Below the pieces are notes generated by a model. The model made no database searches. It was not told the DNA's origin and saw nothing but the letters and a program-made list of their open reading frames with translations. A stretch of 15,543 bases of DNA from Candidatus Hydrogenedentota bacterium (GTDB lineage: Bacteria; Hydrogenedentota; Hydrogenedentia; Hydrogenedentales; SLHB01). The stretch covers positions 1 to 15,543 of the forward strand of contig SKRY01000228.1 in NCBI GenBank assembly GCA_007118235.1. The letters run 5' to 3'. The first letter of the stretch is position 1. The number at the start of each line of letters is the position of its first letter. Made by a program: the position numbers and the translations under genes. Below are positions 8,275-15,543 of this stretch, piece after piece.

Positions 8275-11200
8275 CTACAAGGTGAGGACGGGGGCGTTGA
8301 CCTGTTTCCCGGCCTCCACGACATCCTCGCGGCAGGTGAACAAGATGATCTGGCTCTGCTGGCCCAGCCGGGCCAGCAACTGCATGGCTTGGGCGAGCCG
8401 GCGGTCGTCGTAGTTGCCGAAGGGATCGTCGAGCAGCATGGGAATGCGTTCGCCGCTCTTGCTTAGCGTCTCGATGAGGGCAAGGCGCAAGGCGAAATAG
8501 ATCTGATCCACCGTGCCCTTGCTCAATTGGTTGAGCGCGCCCGCGTTGATCTGCGAGGTCTGGGGCATGCGCACGGAGATGTTCAGGTCCCGGTCGATGA
8601 AGAGTTCGTTGTACGCCCCCGCCGTGATGGTGCTGAGCAACGTGCTCGCACGCCGCGCCAGATGGGGCGCGATGCGGGCGTGCCGGTCGCGGGCGATGGC
8701 GTCGATGGCCTCGGCGGCATGCGCCGTGGCGTCCATTTCGAAGACCAACTCGTCCACCCGGCGCTGCACATGGGCGCGTTCTTCCTCAATCTCGTTGATG
8801 GCCCTCGCGCCCGCCCGGCGGCGGGTGAGTTCGATCTGCATCTCGTGGAGGGCCTCAAGCGATGCATCGATGGTGGCGTCGAGTTCGTCCCGTTCCCCCC
8901 GCAAGGCGTCGGCGTCGGCCGCCGGTTCCTCGTTGATCTCCCCATCCGTCCGTACGCGCTCACGCAGGTTCTGAAGCGTGTCCCCATTGAGGACTTGTTC
9001 GAGCTGCCGGTTGAGATCCTGCCGCTTTTGCCTCGCCGCCTCATATTCGCGGGCATGTTCGGCGGAACGCTGGCAGTCCTCGTAGCTTTCCCCGCCCAAT
9101 TCCCGGGCGAGTTGCTCAACGTTGCGCCGCCCCGTCTCAATCGCCTCCGTTTCGGCGGCAATGCGATCCTCGAGTTCCTTCTTGTGCTGCTGCTGGAGTT
9201 CAAGCCGGTTCCGCTTTTGCCGCCACTCCGCCGTATACTTGCGAAAGGCCCGTAACGCGCGGGAAGCGCTGTCGTAGTGTTCCTCGGGAAATCCATGCTT
9301 CCGAAGGTGGTCGCGCACTTCCAGGCTCGCGTCGCGCAAGGCCAGCCGCTTCTCTTCCCACTCGGCTTTCCGCTCTTCAAGGGCTTGCCGCTTGGCCTCG
9401 GCTTCGTTGCGCCGCTTGGCCACCTCATTGTTCGCCTCGCGATAAGCCTGATAGCGCTGAATGACCCGGTCGCCCGCCTTGCGAATCTGGTCTTCGTCCG
9501 TCAGGGATTCGCCCAAGGCCTCAAAGGTCTGCTTCACCTTGTCAAACAAGCGGCCGACCTGCTGCTCCTCTTCCTCGGCGGACTGGCGCTTCTCCTCGGC
9601 CGCTTCCTCAAGCCGATCCAGTTCCTCCGCCGCTTGACGGTATCGCTGGTAGTAGGCCTCCAGGTCCCGCAAGGAGTGACAGCCCGCTTCTTGCAAAATG
9701 GTTTGCATGGCGGCCTCCCGGCCCGCCTGCGCATGTTCGGCGGCCTCTCGCTGTTCGCGCAAGGCGTCCAGCTCGCGCCGCAACCGCTGCAGGTTGCGCT
9801 GGGTGTAGAACATGTTCCCAAGGGTCCACAAAAAGAGAAGCGCCGTCAGCGCGATGGGCACGAGCAGACCCGGGTTGTCAAGGACATACCACCCGTAGGC
9901 GAAGCCCGTCATGAAGATGACGCTCAGGCCCGCCAGCCAATAGTCCCGCGTGGTGGATGTCTCCTCTTCGGCGAGTGTGGCGGACATCTCCTCAATCTGT
10001 TCGGAGACATCCTCCAATTCCTCGGCGGTCTCCCGATGCTGCTCCTCATACTCTTGTATGTAGGAACCAATGTCGGGATGGCGCTCGAAGAAGCGCTCCG
10101 GCTGTTCGATGGCCGCGCGCTTATCGGCTACTTGGTCCTCCAGCCGGTCCCGTTCCTGCGCTTCGCTGTCGCGGGTGCTGACGGCCCGTTCGAAGGTGTT
10201 CACCAACTGGCCCACCCACTCCATGGGATTCGATCGGATGCGGCTGAAATCGGGGAGATCTTGGAGGGACCGCTCGGCTTCCTCCCGGAGCCGTTCGATT
10301 TCCTTGAGTTCCTCCTCCCCGTTCTCCACTTGTTTCCGCAGAAACAGGACATCTTCTTCTAGCTGGCGCAGGTAGTCGTCCCATTCCTCGCTGATGTCGC
10401 CAGGCTCTTCCTCGGCCACCGGCCCCAGACGCTCCTTCTCCGTCTCGATAGCCTCCTCAAGCCGCGCCAATTCCTCGCGGCTCCGCGCCAACTGCTGCTC
10501 GGCGTCCGTGACCGCCTTGGCGGCCTCGTCCAGTTCGCTCAAGCGATCGAGCGGAAAAGCGGCGGCCTGCTGCAACGAGAAACACGCCTTGGTGACGGAG
10601 TTCACCTCTTCTTGCAACCGCTCGGCCTCACGCAACCGGCGCGCGCGCTGCGCCTTCTCGATCCCTTGAAGCTGCCCCTCGACGTTCGCGTGGCGTTGCC
10701 GCAAGGCCTCGAGCCGCTCGCGTTCACGGCGTTGCCTCGTTTCCAAGTCTTCCAACTCGGCCGAAAGCTCCTGTGCCGCCTCGAGTTCCCGATCCAATTC
10801 AGCAAGGCGGGCCTTCGCCGCGGGGAGAGGCTTCGTGCGGGCGGACGCCTTGCCGATTGCCGTAATCCGTTGCTGGAGAAGCCGCAAGGCCGCATCGGCC
10901 GAGCCCTCATACTCGCCGGAATCCGCCAGCGCCAACAGCTTCTCGCGAATCTGGGTGAGGGCGTCCTCGTCGCCCAGCGTCTCCAAGGTGCCATGGCTGA
11001 TGGTGGCGGCATGCAGAAAGATCTGTTTGCCCAGACCGAGATGCGTCTCGGCGAAAGGCGTCTCGCGATTGCGCAACTGATCGAATTCCGCGGTGATGTT
11101 GCGTTGATGGGTGCGGTCGAAGACTTCAATGTTTTCGTTGCGGCGGTCGAAATTCCGGTGCACCTCGATTTCCCGGCCGTCATCAAGTTCATACAGGAGC

Positions 11201-11433
11201 CGCCCCCGGTATACCTCGGGATTGCGCCAGGGTCTGCGCAGCTCATGGCCTTCGTCGTACAAGCGCTGCGCCGTGCTGCGCTTCTGGCCATACAGCATGT
11301 CGCCGATGAACGTGCGCACGGTGGTCTTGCCTTGCTCGTTCGGGCCCAAGATGATCTGAAAACCGGGCTGGAGGGTTACCTCCCGCCCGATGAACCGGCC
11401 GTATCCATCCAACCAAAGCGTTCGAATCCGCAC
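8275..11433 (-). CDS. YhaN-like SbcC/Rad50-type ATPase with central membrane hairpin
   Basis: A protein of 1052 residues with the two-ended ATPase head of the SMC/Rad50/SbcC class. The N-terminal Walker A is GPNEQGKT (30-37). The C-terminal signature is LSKGTVDQ (about 970-977), with Walker B MLLDD (about 999-1003). FTCRED occupies the place of the usual H-loop. Between them lie two long Glu/Arg/Gln-rich coiled coils (about 170-490 and 550-930). At their meeting point there is no CxxC zinc hook but two hydrophobic segments (about 499-518 and 523-543), a membrane hairpin as in Bacillus YhaN (COG4717). This suggests a DNA end-processing ATPase tethered to the membrane, paired with the YhaO-like nuclease encoded just upstream. 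Start: GGAGGG (plus-strand 11443-11448) is better spaced for GTG 11433 than for TTG 11439, which would overlap the yhaO stop by 4 nt; the two differ by two residues. Confidence 0.92.
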   Translation of the reverse strand: MRIRTLWLDGYGRFIGREVTLQPGFQIILGPNEQGKTTVRTFIGDMLYGQKRSTAQRLYDEGHELRRPWRNPEVYRGRLLYELDDGREIEVHRNFDRRNENIEVFDRTHQRNITAEFDQLRNRETPFAETHLGLGKQIFLHAATISHGTLETLGDEDALTQIREKLLALADSGEYEGSADAALRLLQQRITAIGKASARTKPLPAAKARLAELDRELEAAQELSAELEDLETRQRRERERLEALRQRHANVEGQLQGIEKAQRARRLREAERLQEEVNSVTKACFSLQQAAAFPLDRLSELDEAAKAVTDAEQQLARSREELARLEEAIETEKERLGPVAEEEPGDISEEWDDYLRQLEEDVLFLRKQVENGEEELKEIERLREEAERSLQDLPDFSRIRSNPMEWVGQLVNTFERAVSTRDSEAQERDRLEDQVADKRAAIEQPERFFERHPDIGSYIQEYEEQHRETAEELEDVSEQIEEMSATLAEEETSTTRDYWLAGLSVIFMTGFAYGWYVLDNPGLLVPIALTALLFLWTLGNMFYTQRNLQRLRRELDALREQREAAEHAQAGREAAMQTILQEAGCHSLRDLEAYYQRYRQAAEELDRLEEAAEEKRQSAEEEEQQVGRLFDKVKQTFEALGESLTDEDQIRKAGDRVIQRYQAYREANNEVAKRRNEAEAKRQALEERKAEWEEKRLALRDASLEVRDHLRKHGFPEEHYDSASRALRAFRKYTAEWRQKRNRLELQQQHKKELEDRIAAETEAIETGRRNVEQLARELGGESYEDCQRSAEHAREYEAARQKRQDLNRQLEQVLNGDTLQNLRERVRTDGEINEEPAADADALRGERDELDATIDASLEALHEMQIELTRRRAGARAINEIEEERAHVQRRVDELVFEMDATAHAAEAIDAIARDRHARIAPHLARRASTLLSTITAGAYNELFIDRDLNISVRMPQTSQINAGALNQLSKGTVDQIYFALRLALIETLSKSGERIPMLLDDPFGNYDDRRLAQAMQLLARLGQQSQIILFTCREDVVEAGKQVNAPVLTL

Positions 11434-11435
11434 GG

Positions 11436-12593
11436 TCAACCGCCCTCCGTTCCGCGAACCGGAACCATCTCGCCCCGGTAGGCCGCTAGCCCCACGTGGC
11501 GGGCCCGCTCCAGCGTGCGCCGCCGTTCCGGTTCTTCCGCCGCCGCGATGGCGTCATTCATCTGCTGGATGAAGACCCCCAGGCTGGTGGCCTCGCTGGC
11601 GAGGTCCTCGTAATCCTCCTGCGGCGTGGTGCGATCCACGATGTCGAGATAAGCGAACTGGTCGCCCACGACGTCCGGCAACGCACTGAGGCGTTCCTGC
11701 ATGGAAGGCGGACACGCCCCCTCCAGCACGATACGCAACAACCGGGCCGCCTCTCCCCCCTGCGCGGGCAAGTCGCGCACTGCCTCGAGCACCGCCTGGC
11801 TGTTGCTAAAGGTCGAGACGTCCAGCGTGTGTTGCTCGTAAATCGAGTGGGCGGACGCCTGCTGCCGCACGCGCGGACGCCCCTCATCAATCTCAATTTC
11901 CAGAAAATACCGCGGCCCGCATTCACGGAAGCCATGGCCCTCCGGCGCGCCGGAATAGCACATGCGCGTGGGGAAATTGCCTTCGAGTTCGGTGACGGTG
12001 TGGAAATGGCCCAACGCGAGATACGCCAAACCTGGGGCCGCCGCTTGCGCCGGATCAAACGGGGCATACGCGCCCTTGTCCGGTGGCTGATGCGTGGAGG
12101 CGGAGCCATGCCCAACCGCCACGTGCACCCGGCTATCCTCGGGCACGGTGAGTTGTCCGAAGGGATTCTCCGAGATGTCCGGCCCGTCGAAGGCGAAGCC
12201 ATGCACCGTCAGCAGGGCGTGGCTCACCTCCTTGGATTGCCAGCGGGGCTGGGTGAAAATCGTCACATTGCCCGGCCACGATTCCGTGGCGTACGGCGAA
12301 TCCGGGGTGTAGGGGTCATGGTTTCCCGGCGTGATGAACACCGCCACATCCGGGATTCGGTCGAAGGCGTCCTTGAGGAAGGCGATGGTGTCCCGGCTCA
12401 CCCGGTGATGCTCGAACACATCCCCGGCGATGAGCAAGGCGTCGGCGGGCCACTCCCCCGCACGCCGCACGACGGTGCGCAGGCTGTCTCTCAGGCTTTG
12501 CCGCCGGTTGTTGGCTTGTACAGGCGTCATCCCGGCGTGGGCGTAGCACAAATCAAGATGGACATCCGCGGTATGGATCAGACGTATGGACAT
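11436..12593 (-). CDS. YhaO/SbcD-like DNA repair exonuclease subunit
   Basis: A protein of 385 residues with the Mre11/SbcD phosphoesterase core: DVH (Asp10, His12), GD (57-58), GNHD (90-93), a His in VGHGSAS (161-162) and GHFH (195-198). These blocks form the two-manganese nuclease site. A C-terminal part of about 150 residues follows, ending in an Arg/Glu-rich helix, and may be the cap and ATPase-contact region. It is the natural partner of the YhaN-like ATPase, whose start lies at its stop codon; the two are almost certainly co-translated. The length suits the YhaO branch. Start ATG 12593 has only a weak CGGAAC upstream. The nearest upstream gene on this strand (MFS) is 238 bp away. A 377-codon open frame on the opposite strand covers most of this gene but has no recognisable domain and is a shadow. 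Confidence 0.92.
   Translation of the reverse strand: MSIRLIHTADVHLDLCYAHAGMTPVQANNRRQSLRDSLRTVVRRAGEWPADALLIAGDVFEHHRVSRDTIAFLKDAFDRIPDVAVFITPGNHDPYTPDSPYATESWPGNVTIFTQPRWQSKEVSHALLTVHGFAFDGPDISENPFGQLTVPEDSRVHVAVGHGSASTHQPPDKGAYAPFDPAQAAAPGLAYLALGHFHTVTELEGNFPTRMCYSGAPEGHGFRECGPRYFLEIEIDEGRPRVRQQASAHSIYEQHTLDVSTFSNSQAVLEAVRDLPAQGGEAARLLRIVLEGACPPSMQERLSALPDVVGDQFAYLDIVDRTTPQEDYEDLASEATSLGVFIQQMNDAIAAAEEPERRRTLERARHVGLAAYRGEMVPVRGTEGG
11443..11448 (-). promoter_or_regulatory. ribosome binding site that decides the yhaN start
   Basis: GGAGGG on the minus strand lies inside the last codons of the yhaO-like gene. It is 9 nt before GTG 11433 but only 3 nt before TTG 11439, so it favours the GTG start. 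Its position inside the upstream gene fits translational coupling. Confidence 0.6.
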
Positions 12594-12690
12594 GAAGGTT
12601 CCGTGTTTGAATCACTTGGTTCTGCTTGAACGAGGCGCTGCGGCCACTCCATTGGCCGCCTGTGACGCCCGTATCCCGCTGGCGTGATGG

Positions 12691-12780
12691 GCCGCCTCAA
12701 GGGCGGCGCCGGGTTCCCCCTCGAAAGGGAGGGCCGGGGAGTATCCGTCTCCCCAAGCCAGCCGCAGTTTACCACGCGGC
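12691..12780. repeat. row of four small hairpins between the MFS gene and yhaO
   Basis: Four inverted repeats follow one another in the 238-bp gap 12594-12831. GCCGCC/GGCGGC (12691-12696 with 12702-12707) has a 5-nt loop. CCCT/AGGG (12718-12721 with 12726-12729) has a CGAA loop. GGGGAG/CTCCCC (12736-12741 with 12749-12754) has a 7-nt loop. GCCGC/GCGGC (12761-12765 with 12776-12780) has a 10-nt loop. None is followed by a T-run. They may stabilise the 3' end of the MFS transcript or be a degenerate intergenic repeat element. The rest of the gap shows no gene and no clear promoter. Confidence 0.45.
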
Positions 12781-12831
12781 ATGGGATGGGGAAAAGCCTC
12801 GTCAGTAAATGGGGCCGCATGAACAGGCGTT

Positions 12832-14169
12832 CTATGGCTCGATTCCAAGCTTGCGTTGCATCTCTTCCAGCGTAATACCCTTGGTTTCGGGAACCGCGAG
12901 CTTCACCCATAGCAATTGAAGACACATCATGAAGCAGAAGAACCCGAATATGAACACCGGGGCGAAGGTGTCCGTCATCACCGGAAAGAGCAGCGTCAAC
13001 AGCGCCGCGAACACCCAGTGCGTGGAACTGCCCAGCGTCTGCCCCGCCGAGCGGTTGCGATTCGGGAAGATTTCGCTGATAAACACCCAGATCACCGCCC
13101 CTTGTCCCACGGCGTGCGCCGCGATGAAGGCGAAAATGCACGCCGGGACAATCGCGTAGGTCTCGGTGTGAAACGCCCAGGCCGTGAGACCCAGGGACGC
13201 GATATAACCGGCGGACCCGATGTACAGTAGCGAGCGCCGCCCCAGGCGGTCAATCAGCCACAACCCAACAAACGTGAAGATGAGATTCGTGACGCCGATC
13301 CCGACCGACTGCAAAAGCGCGGCCTGAGCCTCGAGCCCGGTCATCGCGAAGATGCGCGGCGCGAAGTACAGGACCGCGTTGATGCCCGAGAGCTGGTTGA
13401 AAAAAGCGATCAGGAACGCCAGGGAAATGGGGGTGAACAAACGCGCGGTGAAGAACTTCTCGGGACGATCCAGCTTGACGGCCGACGCTTCCACCTCGTC
13501 AACCTGCCTTTCCAGGTCTTCCGCCGTCCACTCCGGATAGATCTGCGCAAACACCTGGCGGGCGGGTTCCCGTTCGCCTCTGTGAACAATCAGCCAGCGC
13601 GGACTCTCCGGCAAGGTGAAGCACAACACGAAATAGATGAACGCTGGAATCGCTTCCACCCCCAGCATCCAACGCCAAGGCGCCGCGCCGACATCGGCCA
13701 GCAGCGCGTTGGAGCCGTAGGCCACCAAAATCCCGAATACGATGTTGAATTGGAACAACCCAGTCAACCGCCCCCGGTATTCGGCGGGCGCGATTTCCGA
13801 GATGTACATCGGAGCCGCCACGGTGCAGACGCCCACCCCGATCCCGCCGACGAAACGGGCGATCATGAAGGTGTAGACCTCCGGAGCGAAGGCCGAGCCC
13901 AACGCGGACAAGAGATAGAGCAGGCCGATACAGGTGAGCGTTGGCTTGCGGCCGTATCGTGCGGCTGGCCACCCGCCGAGGAGCGCGCCGGCAACCGTGC
14001 CCCAAAGCGCCATGCTGACGGCGAGGCCGTGCATCGCGGAACTAAGCTCCCACACTTCCTGGATGGCTTGTTCCGCCCCGGAAATCACTACCGTGTCAAA
14101 ACCAAAGATAAAACCGGCGAGCGCCGCCGTAATGCCCCAGAAGAATACCCGCGCCTTGCCCTTGTGCAT
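12832..14169 (-). CDS. MFS sugar porter (XylE/GalP-like sugar:H+ symporter)
   Basis: A twelve-helix inner-membrane transporter of 445 residues, close to the usual length for the sugar-porter family. Family motifs appear in order: GFDTVVISG (23-31), RYGRK (71-75), Arg105 in RFVGGIGVG, YRGRL (131-135), PESPRWL (187-193), FNQLSGIN (257-264), DRLGRR (307-312), GQGAVIWVFISEIFPN (355-370) and PETKG (427-431). The sugar-binding QQxSG motif reads NQLSG here, so the first glutamine is replaced by Asn258. Likely substrates are hexoses or pentoses; which one cannot be told. ATG 14169 has AGGAAGGGGA (plus-strand 14177-14186) 7 nt upstream. A near-consensus promoter lies at 14385-14413, giving a leader of about 209 nt. 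The gene is 240 bp downstream of menD and appears to be transcribed on its own. Confidence 0.96.
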   Translation of the reverse strand: MHKGKARVFFWGITAALAGFIFGFDTVVISGAEQAIQEVWELSSAMHGLAVSMALWGTVAGALLGGWPAARYGRKPTLTCIGLLYLLSALGSAFAPEVYTFMIARFVGGIGVGVCTVAAPMYISEIAPAEYRGRLTGLFQFNIVFGILVAYGSNALLADVGAAPWRWMLGVEAIPAFIYFVLCFTLPESPRWLIVHRGEREPARQVFAQIYPEWTAEDLERQVDEVEASAVKLDRPEKFFTARLFTPISLAFLIAFFNQLSGINAVLYFAPRIFAMTGLEAQAALLQSVGIGVTNLIFTFVGLWLIDRLGRRSLLYIGSAGYIASLGLTAWAFHTETYAIVPACIFAFIAAHAVGQGAVIWVFISEIFPNRNRSAGQTLGSSTHWVFAALLTLLFPVMTDTFAPVFIFGFFCFMMCLQLLWVKLAVPETKGITLEEMQRKLGIEP

Positions 14170-14192
14170 CGCGAAATCCCCTTCCTGTGAAT

Positions 14193-14209
14193 TGTCCGCG
14201 CCCCGGACA
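14193..14209 (-). promoter_or_regulatory. hairpin just upstream of the MFS ribosome binding site
   Basis: TGTCCG (14193-14198) and CGGACA (14204-14209) form a perfect 6-bp stem with a 5-nt loop. On the transcript this hairpin ends 6 nt before the Shine-Dalgarno (14177-14186) of the MFS gene. It could influence ribosome access. Confidence 0.4.
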
Positions 14210-14247
14210 TCAGCCCTCGCCGCGCCCTCGCGTTACCCCGTAAGGGC

Positions 14248-14297
14248 CGGGGGATGTAAACCCCCGAACATCACCCCAATCAGCGGGGGCGCGCCCC
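14248..14297 (-). promoter_or_regulatory. leader segment with mutually exclusive hairpins
   Basis: Given on the plus strand, CGGGGG (14248-14253), CCCCCG (14261-14266) and CGGGGG (14284-14289) lie in a row. The middle segment can pair over 6 bp with either neighbour, with a 7-nt or a 17-nt loop, but not with both. A perfect 12-bp palindrome, GGGGCGCGCCCC (14286-14297), competes for the last segment. All lie in the untranslated leader of the MFS transcript. The arrangement resembles an attenuator or switch, but no known riboswitch class is recognised. Confidence 0.4.
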
Positions 14298-14384
14298 ATC
14301 CCGAAGACCGGCCTTCCCACGGGGAATACCCGCGGCTCCAGCGCTATCCCCGTATCGCGCATTCCCCTTCGAGATTAAGGCAAG

Positions 14385-14413
14385 ATAATAATACAGCCCT
14401 CACACCACGTCAA
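14385..14413 (-). promoter_or_regulatory. sigma-70 promoter of the MFS gene
   Basis: On the minus strand TTGACG (14413-14408) and TATTAT (14390-14385) are separated by exactly 17 bp; each matches the consensus at 5 of 6 positions. The -35 box overlaps the TGA stop of menD (14412-14410). The predicted transcript start near 14378 gives a leader of about 209 nt before ATG 14169. The AT-rich -10 region stands out from its GC-rich surroundings. Confidence 0.72.
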
Positions 14414-15543
14414 GACAATCGGCCTTTTCGCTGTGGTGGTTCGGGAACGGACTGAAGCATCCCTTCGATCTCGCGATGCATAACGTAATTACGTTCGCGG
14501 CCCGTCACCACTTCGATGACGGTGGCCCCTGCCGGCTCAATAGCCTTGCCATAGGCCGCGGAGAACTCCGCCGGTGTTTCGGGGCGAACGTACCGCAAGC
14601 CAAACATCCGCGCGGAGTCTTCGAAGCGGAGCCCGTGCGGAGTGGCGAAGTAGGGTTCGAAAACGTGTTCATGCTGGGCGATGGGCAAGAAGGAGAAGAT
14701 CCCCCCGCCGTCGTTGTTGATCACCACGAGCGCGAAAGGATGCTCCAGGCCCTGAAGCAGGTTCAGGGCGTTCAAGTCGTGGAGCACGGCCAAGTCGCCG
14801 AGGACGGCCGTCACGGGGCCGTTCGCGGCCAAGGCGAGCCCCGCCGCCGTGGCCACGCAGCCGTCAATCCCGCTGGCGCCGCGATTGGCGTGGACGCGGG
14901 CGGGCGGACCGTCCGCCACGGCGAACCGGTCCATGTCGCGGATGGGCATGCTGTTGCCGAGGAACAACACGCTGTCCGGCGGCAAGGCCGACGAGACAAG
15001 GCGCGCCACGAGCGGTTCGGAAAGCGTCCCACGGGCCTCGAAGTACGCGCGCAGGCATTCCCCCGCCTCCGCAGAGGCTTTGACCAGCCAATCCCGTTGG
15101 GGCGCGGCCTTCCATGAGGCCTCCGCATTAGCCAATGCCCGGCAAAACGCGTCCGGCGCACATTCAAGGCGCAGCGTCACGCGATGCGAGGGGTCGCGCC
15201 TTTCGGGGGTATCGGCCGCCATGACGTAGTGCGGGGGCGGGTAATCGTGCAAGAGCGTGAGCAATCGCTTGGAGGTGATTGGTCCGCCGAGATGCAGCAC
15301 CCCGTCGGGCCGCACGGTTTCGAACGCCAGCAGGGCATCGTAATAGGGGAGGAGATTGCGGCCCGCCGCGCCAAGCCGGAACCCGGAGGCGATATCCGGG
15401 AACACAGGCCAGCCGAGTGCGTCAAGCAGGGCGTTCACGTCCTCGCGCCGTGTTTGCGGCGGCAATTGCCCTAGCACCACAACGCCTCGCTCGCATTCGC
15501 CAAGGGCCTCGGCCGCGGCTTGCACGCTTTCCGGCGCGGGTTC
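14410..15543 (-). CDS. menD: MenD (SEPHCHC synthase), C-terminal two thirds
   Basis: Catalyses the thiamine-diphosphate-dependent addition of 2-oxoglutarate to isochorismate in menaquinone synthesis. The frame runs off the right edge; 377 residues are visible of roughly 550-600 expected, so the N-terminal PP domain is missing. The GTG at 15525 is an internal codon, since the frame continues upstream as EPAPES. MenD hallmarks are clear: LFLGNSMPIRDMD (about 14930-14965), then ANRGASGIDG, then the cofactor loop GDLAVLHDLNALNLL (about 14755-14800) and VINNDGGGIFSFLP (about 14680-14725). The C-terminal ThDP-binding domain is complete, so the enzyme looks functional. It implies menaquinone-based respiration. 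The stop overlaps the -35 box of the next gene's promoter. No other men gene lies in the window; neighbours would be beyond the right edge. Confidence 0.95.
   Translation of the reverse strand, partial: EPAPESVQAAAEALGECERGVVVLGQLPPQTRREDVNALLDALGWPVFPDIASGFRLGAAGRNLLPYYDALLAFETVRPDGVLHLGGPITSKRLLTLLHDYPPPHYVMAADTPERRDPSHRVTLRLECAPDAFCRALANAEASWKAAPQRDWLVKASAEAGECLRAYFEARGTLSEPLVARLVSSALPPDSVLFLGNSMPIRDMDRFAVADGPPARVHANRGASGIDGCVATAAGLALAANGPVTAVLGDLAVLHDLNALNLLQGLEHPFALVVINNDGGGIFSFLPIAQHEHVFEPYFATPHGLRFEDSARMFGLRYVRPETPAEFSAAYGKAIEPAGATVIEVVTGRERNYVMHREIEGMLQSVPEPPQRKGRLS

Noticed and set aside
9277..10362. A 361-codon open frame on the plus strand inside the YhaN-like gene
   Set aside because: It is antisense to the coiled coil; its Leu-rich translation is the complement of Glu/Lys codons, not a real membrane protein.
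11496..12629. A 377-codon open frame on the plus strand opposite the yhaO-like gene
   Set aside because: The minus-strand frame carries every phosphoesterase motif; the plus frame has no domain and owes its length to GC-rich codon bias.
12594..12690. Promoter for the yhaO-yhaN operon
   Set aside because: I found no pair of hexamers with good spacing upstream of ATG 12593; the operon may use an unrecognised promoter or read-through from the MFS gene.
13582..14190. A 202-codon plus-strand frame opposite the MFS gene
   Set aside because: The translation is low-complexity and charged, while the MFS frame has all family motifs and a promoter.
1..15543. Mobile element, defence island or CRISPR array
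   Set aside because: There are no transposase, integrase, restriction or Cas genes, no direct-repeat arrays and no tRNA-associated ends. The YhaO-YhaN pair is a DNA-repair type and no further defence genes surround it.

Overview
The window is GC-rich DNA packed with genes, from a diderm (outer-membrane) bacterium. The envelope-assembly protein TamB at the left edge implies an outer membrane, and the MenD end at the right edge implies menaquinone. Every reading frame is intact, and I see no insertion sequence, phage gene, CRISPR array, tRNA or rRNA. The lineage cannot be fixed from the sequence alone. A Planctomycetota- or Hydrogenedentota-like uncultured bacterium would fit the gene style, but this is a low-confidence guess.

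Left block, plus strand (2-8249). The first four genes form a tight run. They are the C-terminal part of a TamB/DUF490 translocation-assembly protein (open at the left edge), a calcineurin-type metallophosphoesterase 2 nt later, a KynB-like metal-dependent cyclase/amidohydrolase 20 nt later, and GlgC (ADP-glucose pyrophosphorylase) overlapping the cyclase stop by 4 nt (ATGA). After a 199-bp gap come two proteins I cannot name. One is a probable all-alpha protein, perhaps of the six-hairpin (alpha/alpha)6 type. The other is a membrane protein anchored by one N-terminal segment. An 11-bp GC-rich stem-loop ends 4 nt before the start codon of the second.

Right block, minus strand (8275-15543). 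This block converges on the left block with only 25 bp between stop codons. In transcription order it reads: MenD (truncated by the right edge); a sugar-porter MFS transporter with a near-consensus sigma-70 promoter and a leader of about 209 nt; then a two-gene operon resembling YhaO-YhaN. YhaO is an SbcD/Mre11-like nuclease subunit. YhaN is an SbcC/Rad50-like ATPase in which a two-pass membrane hairpin sits at the middle of the coiled coil, where Rad50 has its zinc hook. These two probably form a membrane-tethered DNA end-processing complex.

Most of the window is housekeeping. The parts most worth a second look are the MFS leader, where three short segments can form mutually exclusive hairpins; the start-codon hairpin at 7304-7330; the row of small hairpins between the MFS gene and yhaO; the two unrecognised proteins; the membrane-inserted YhaN; and GlgC, which lacks the lysine that marks the fructose-1,6-bisphosphate activator site in E. 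coli.
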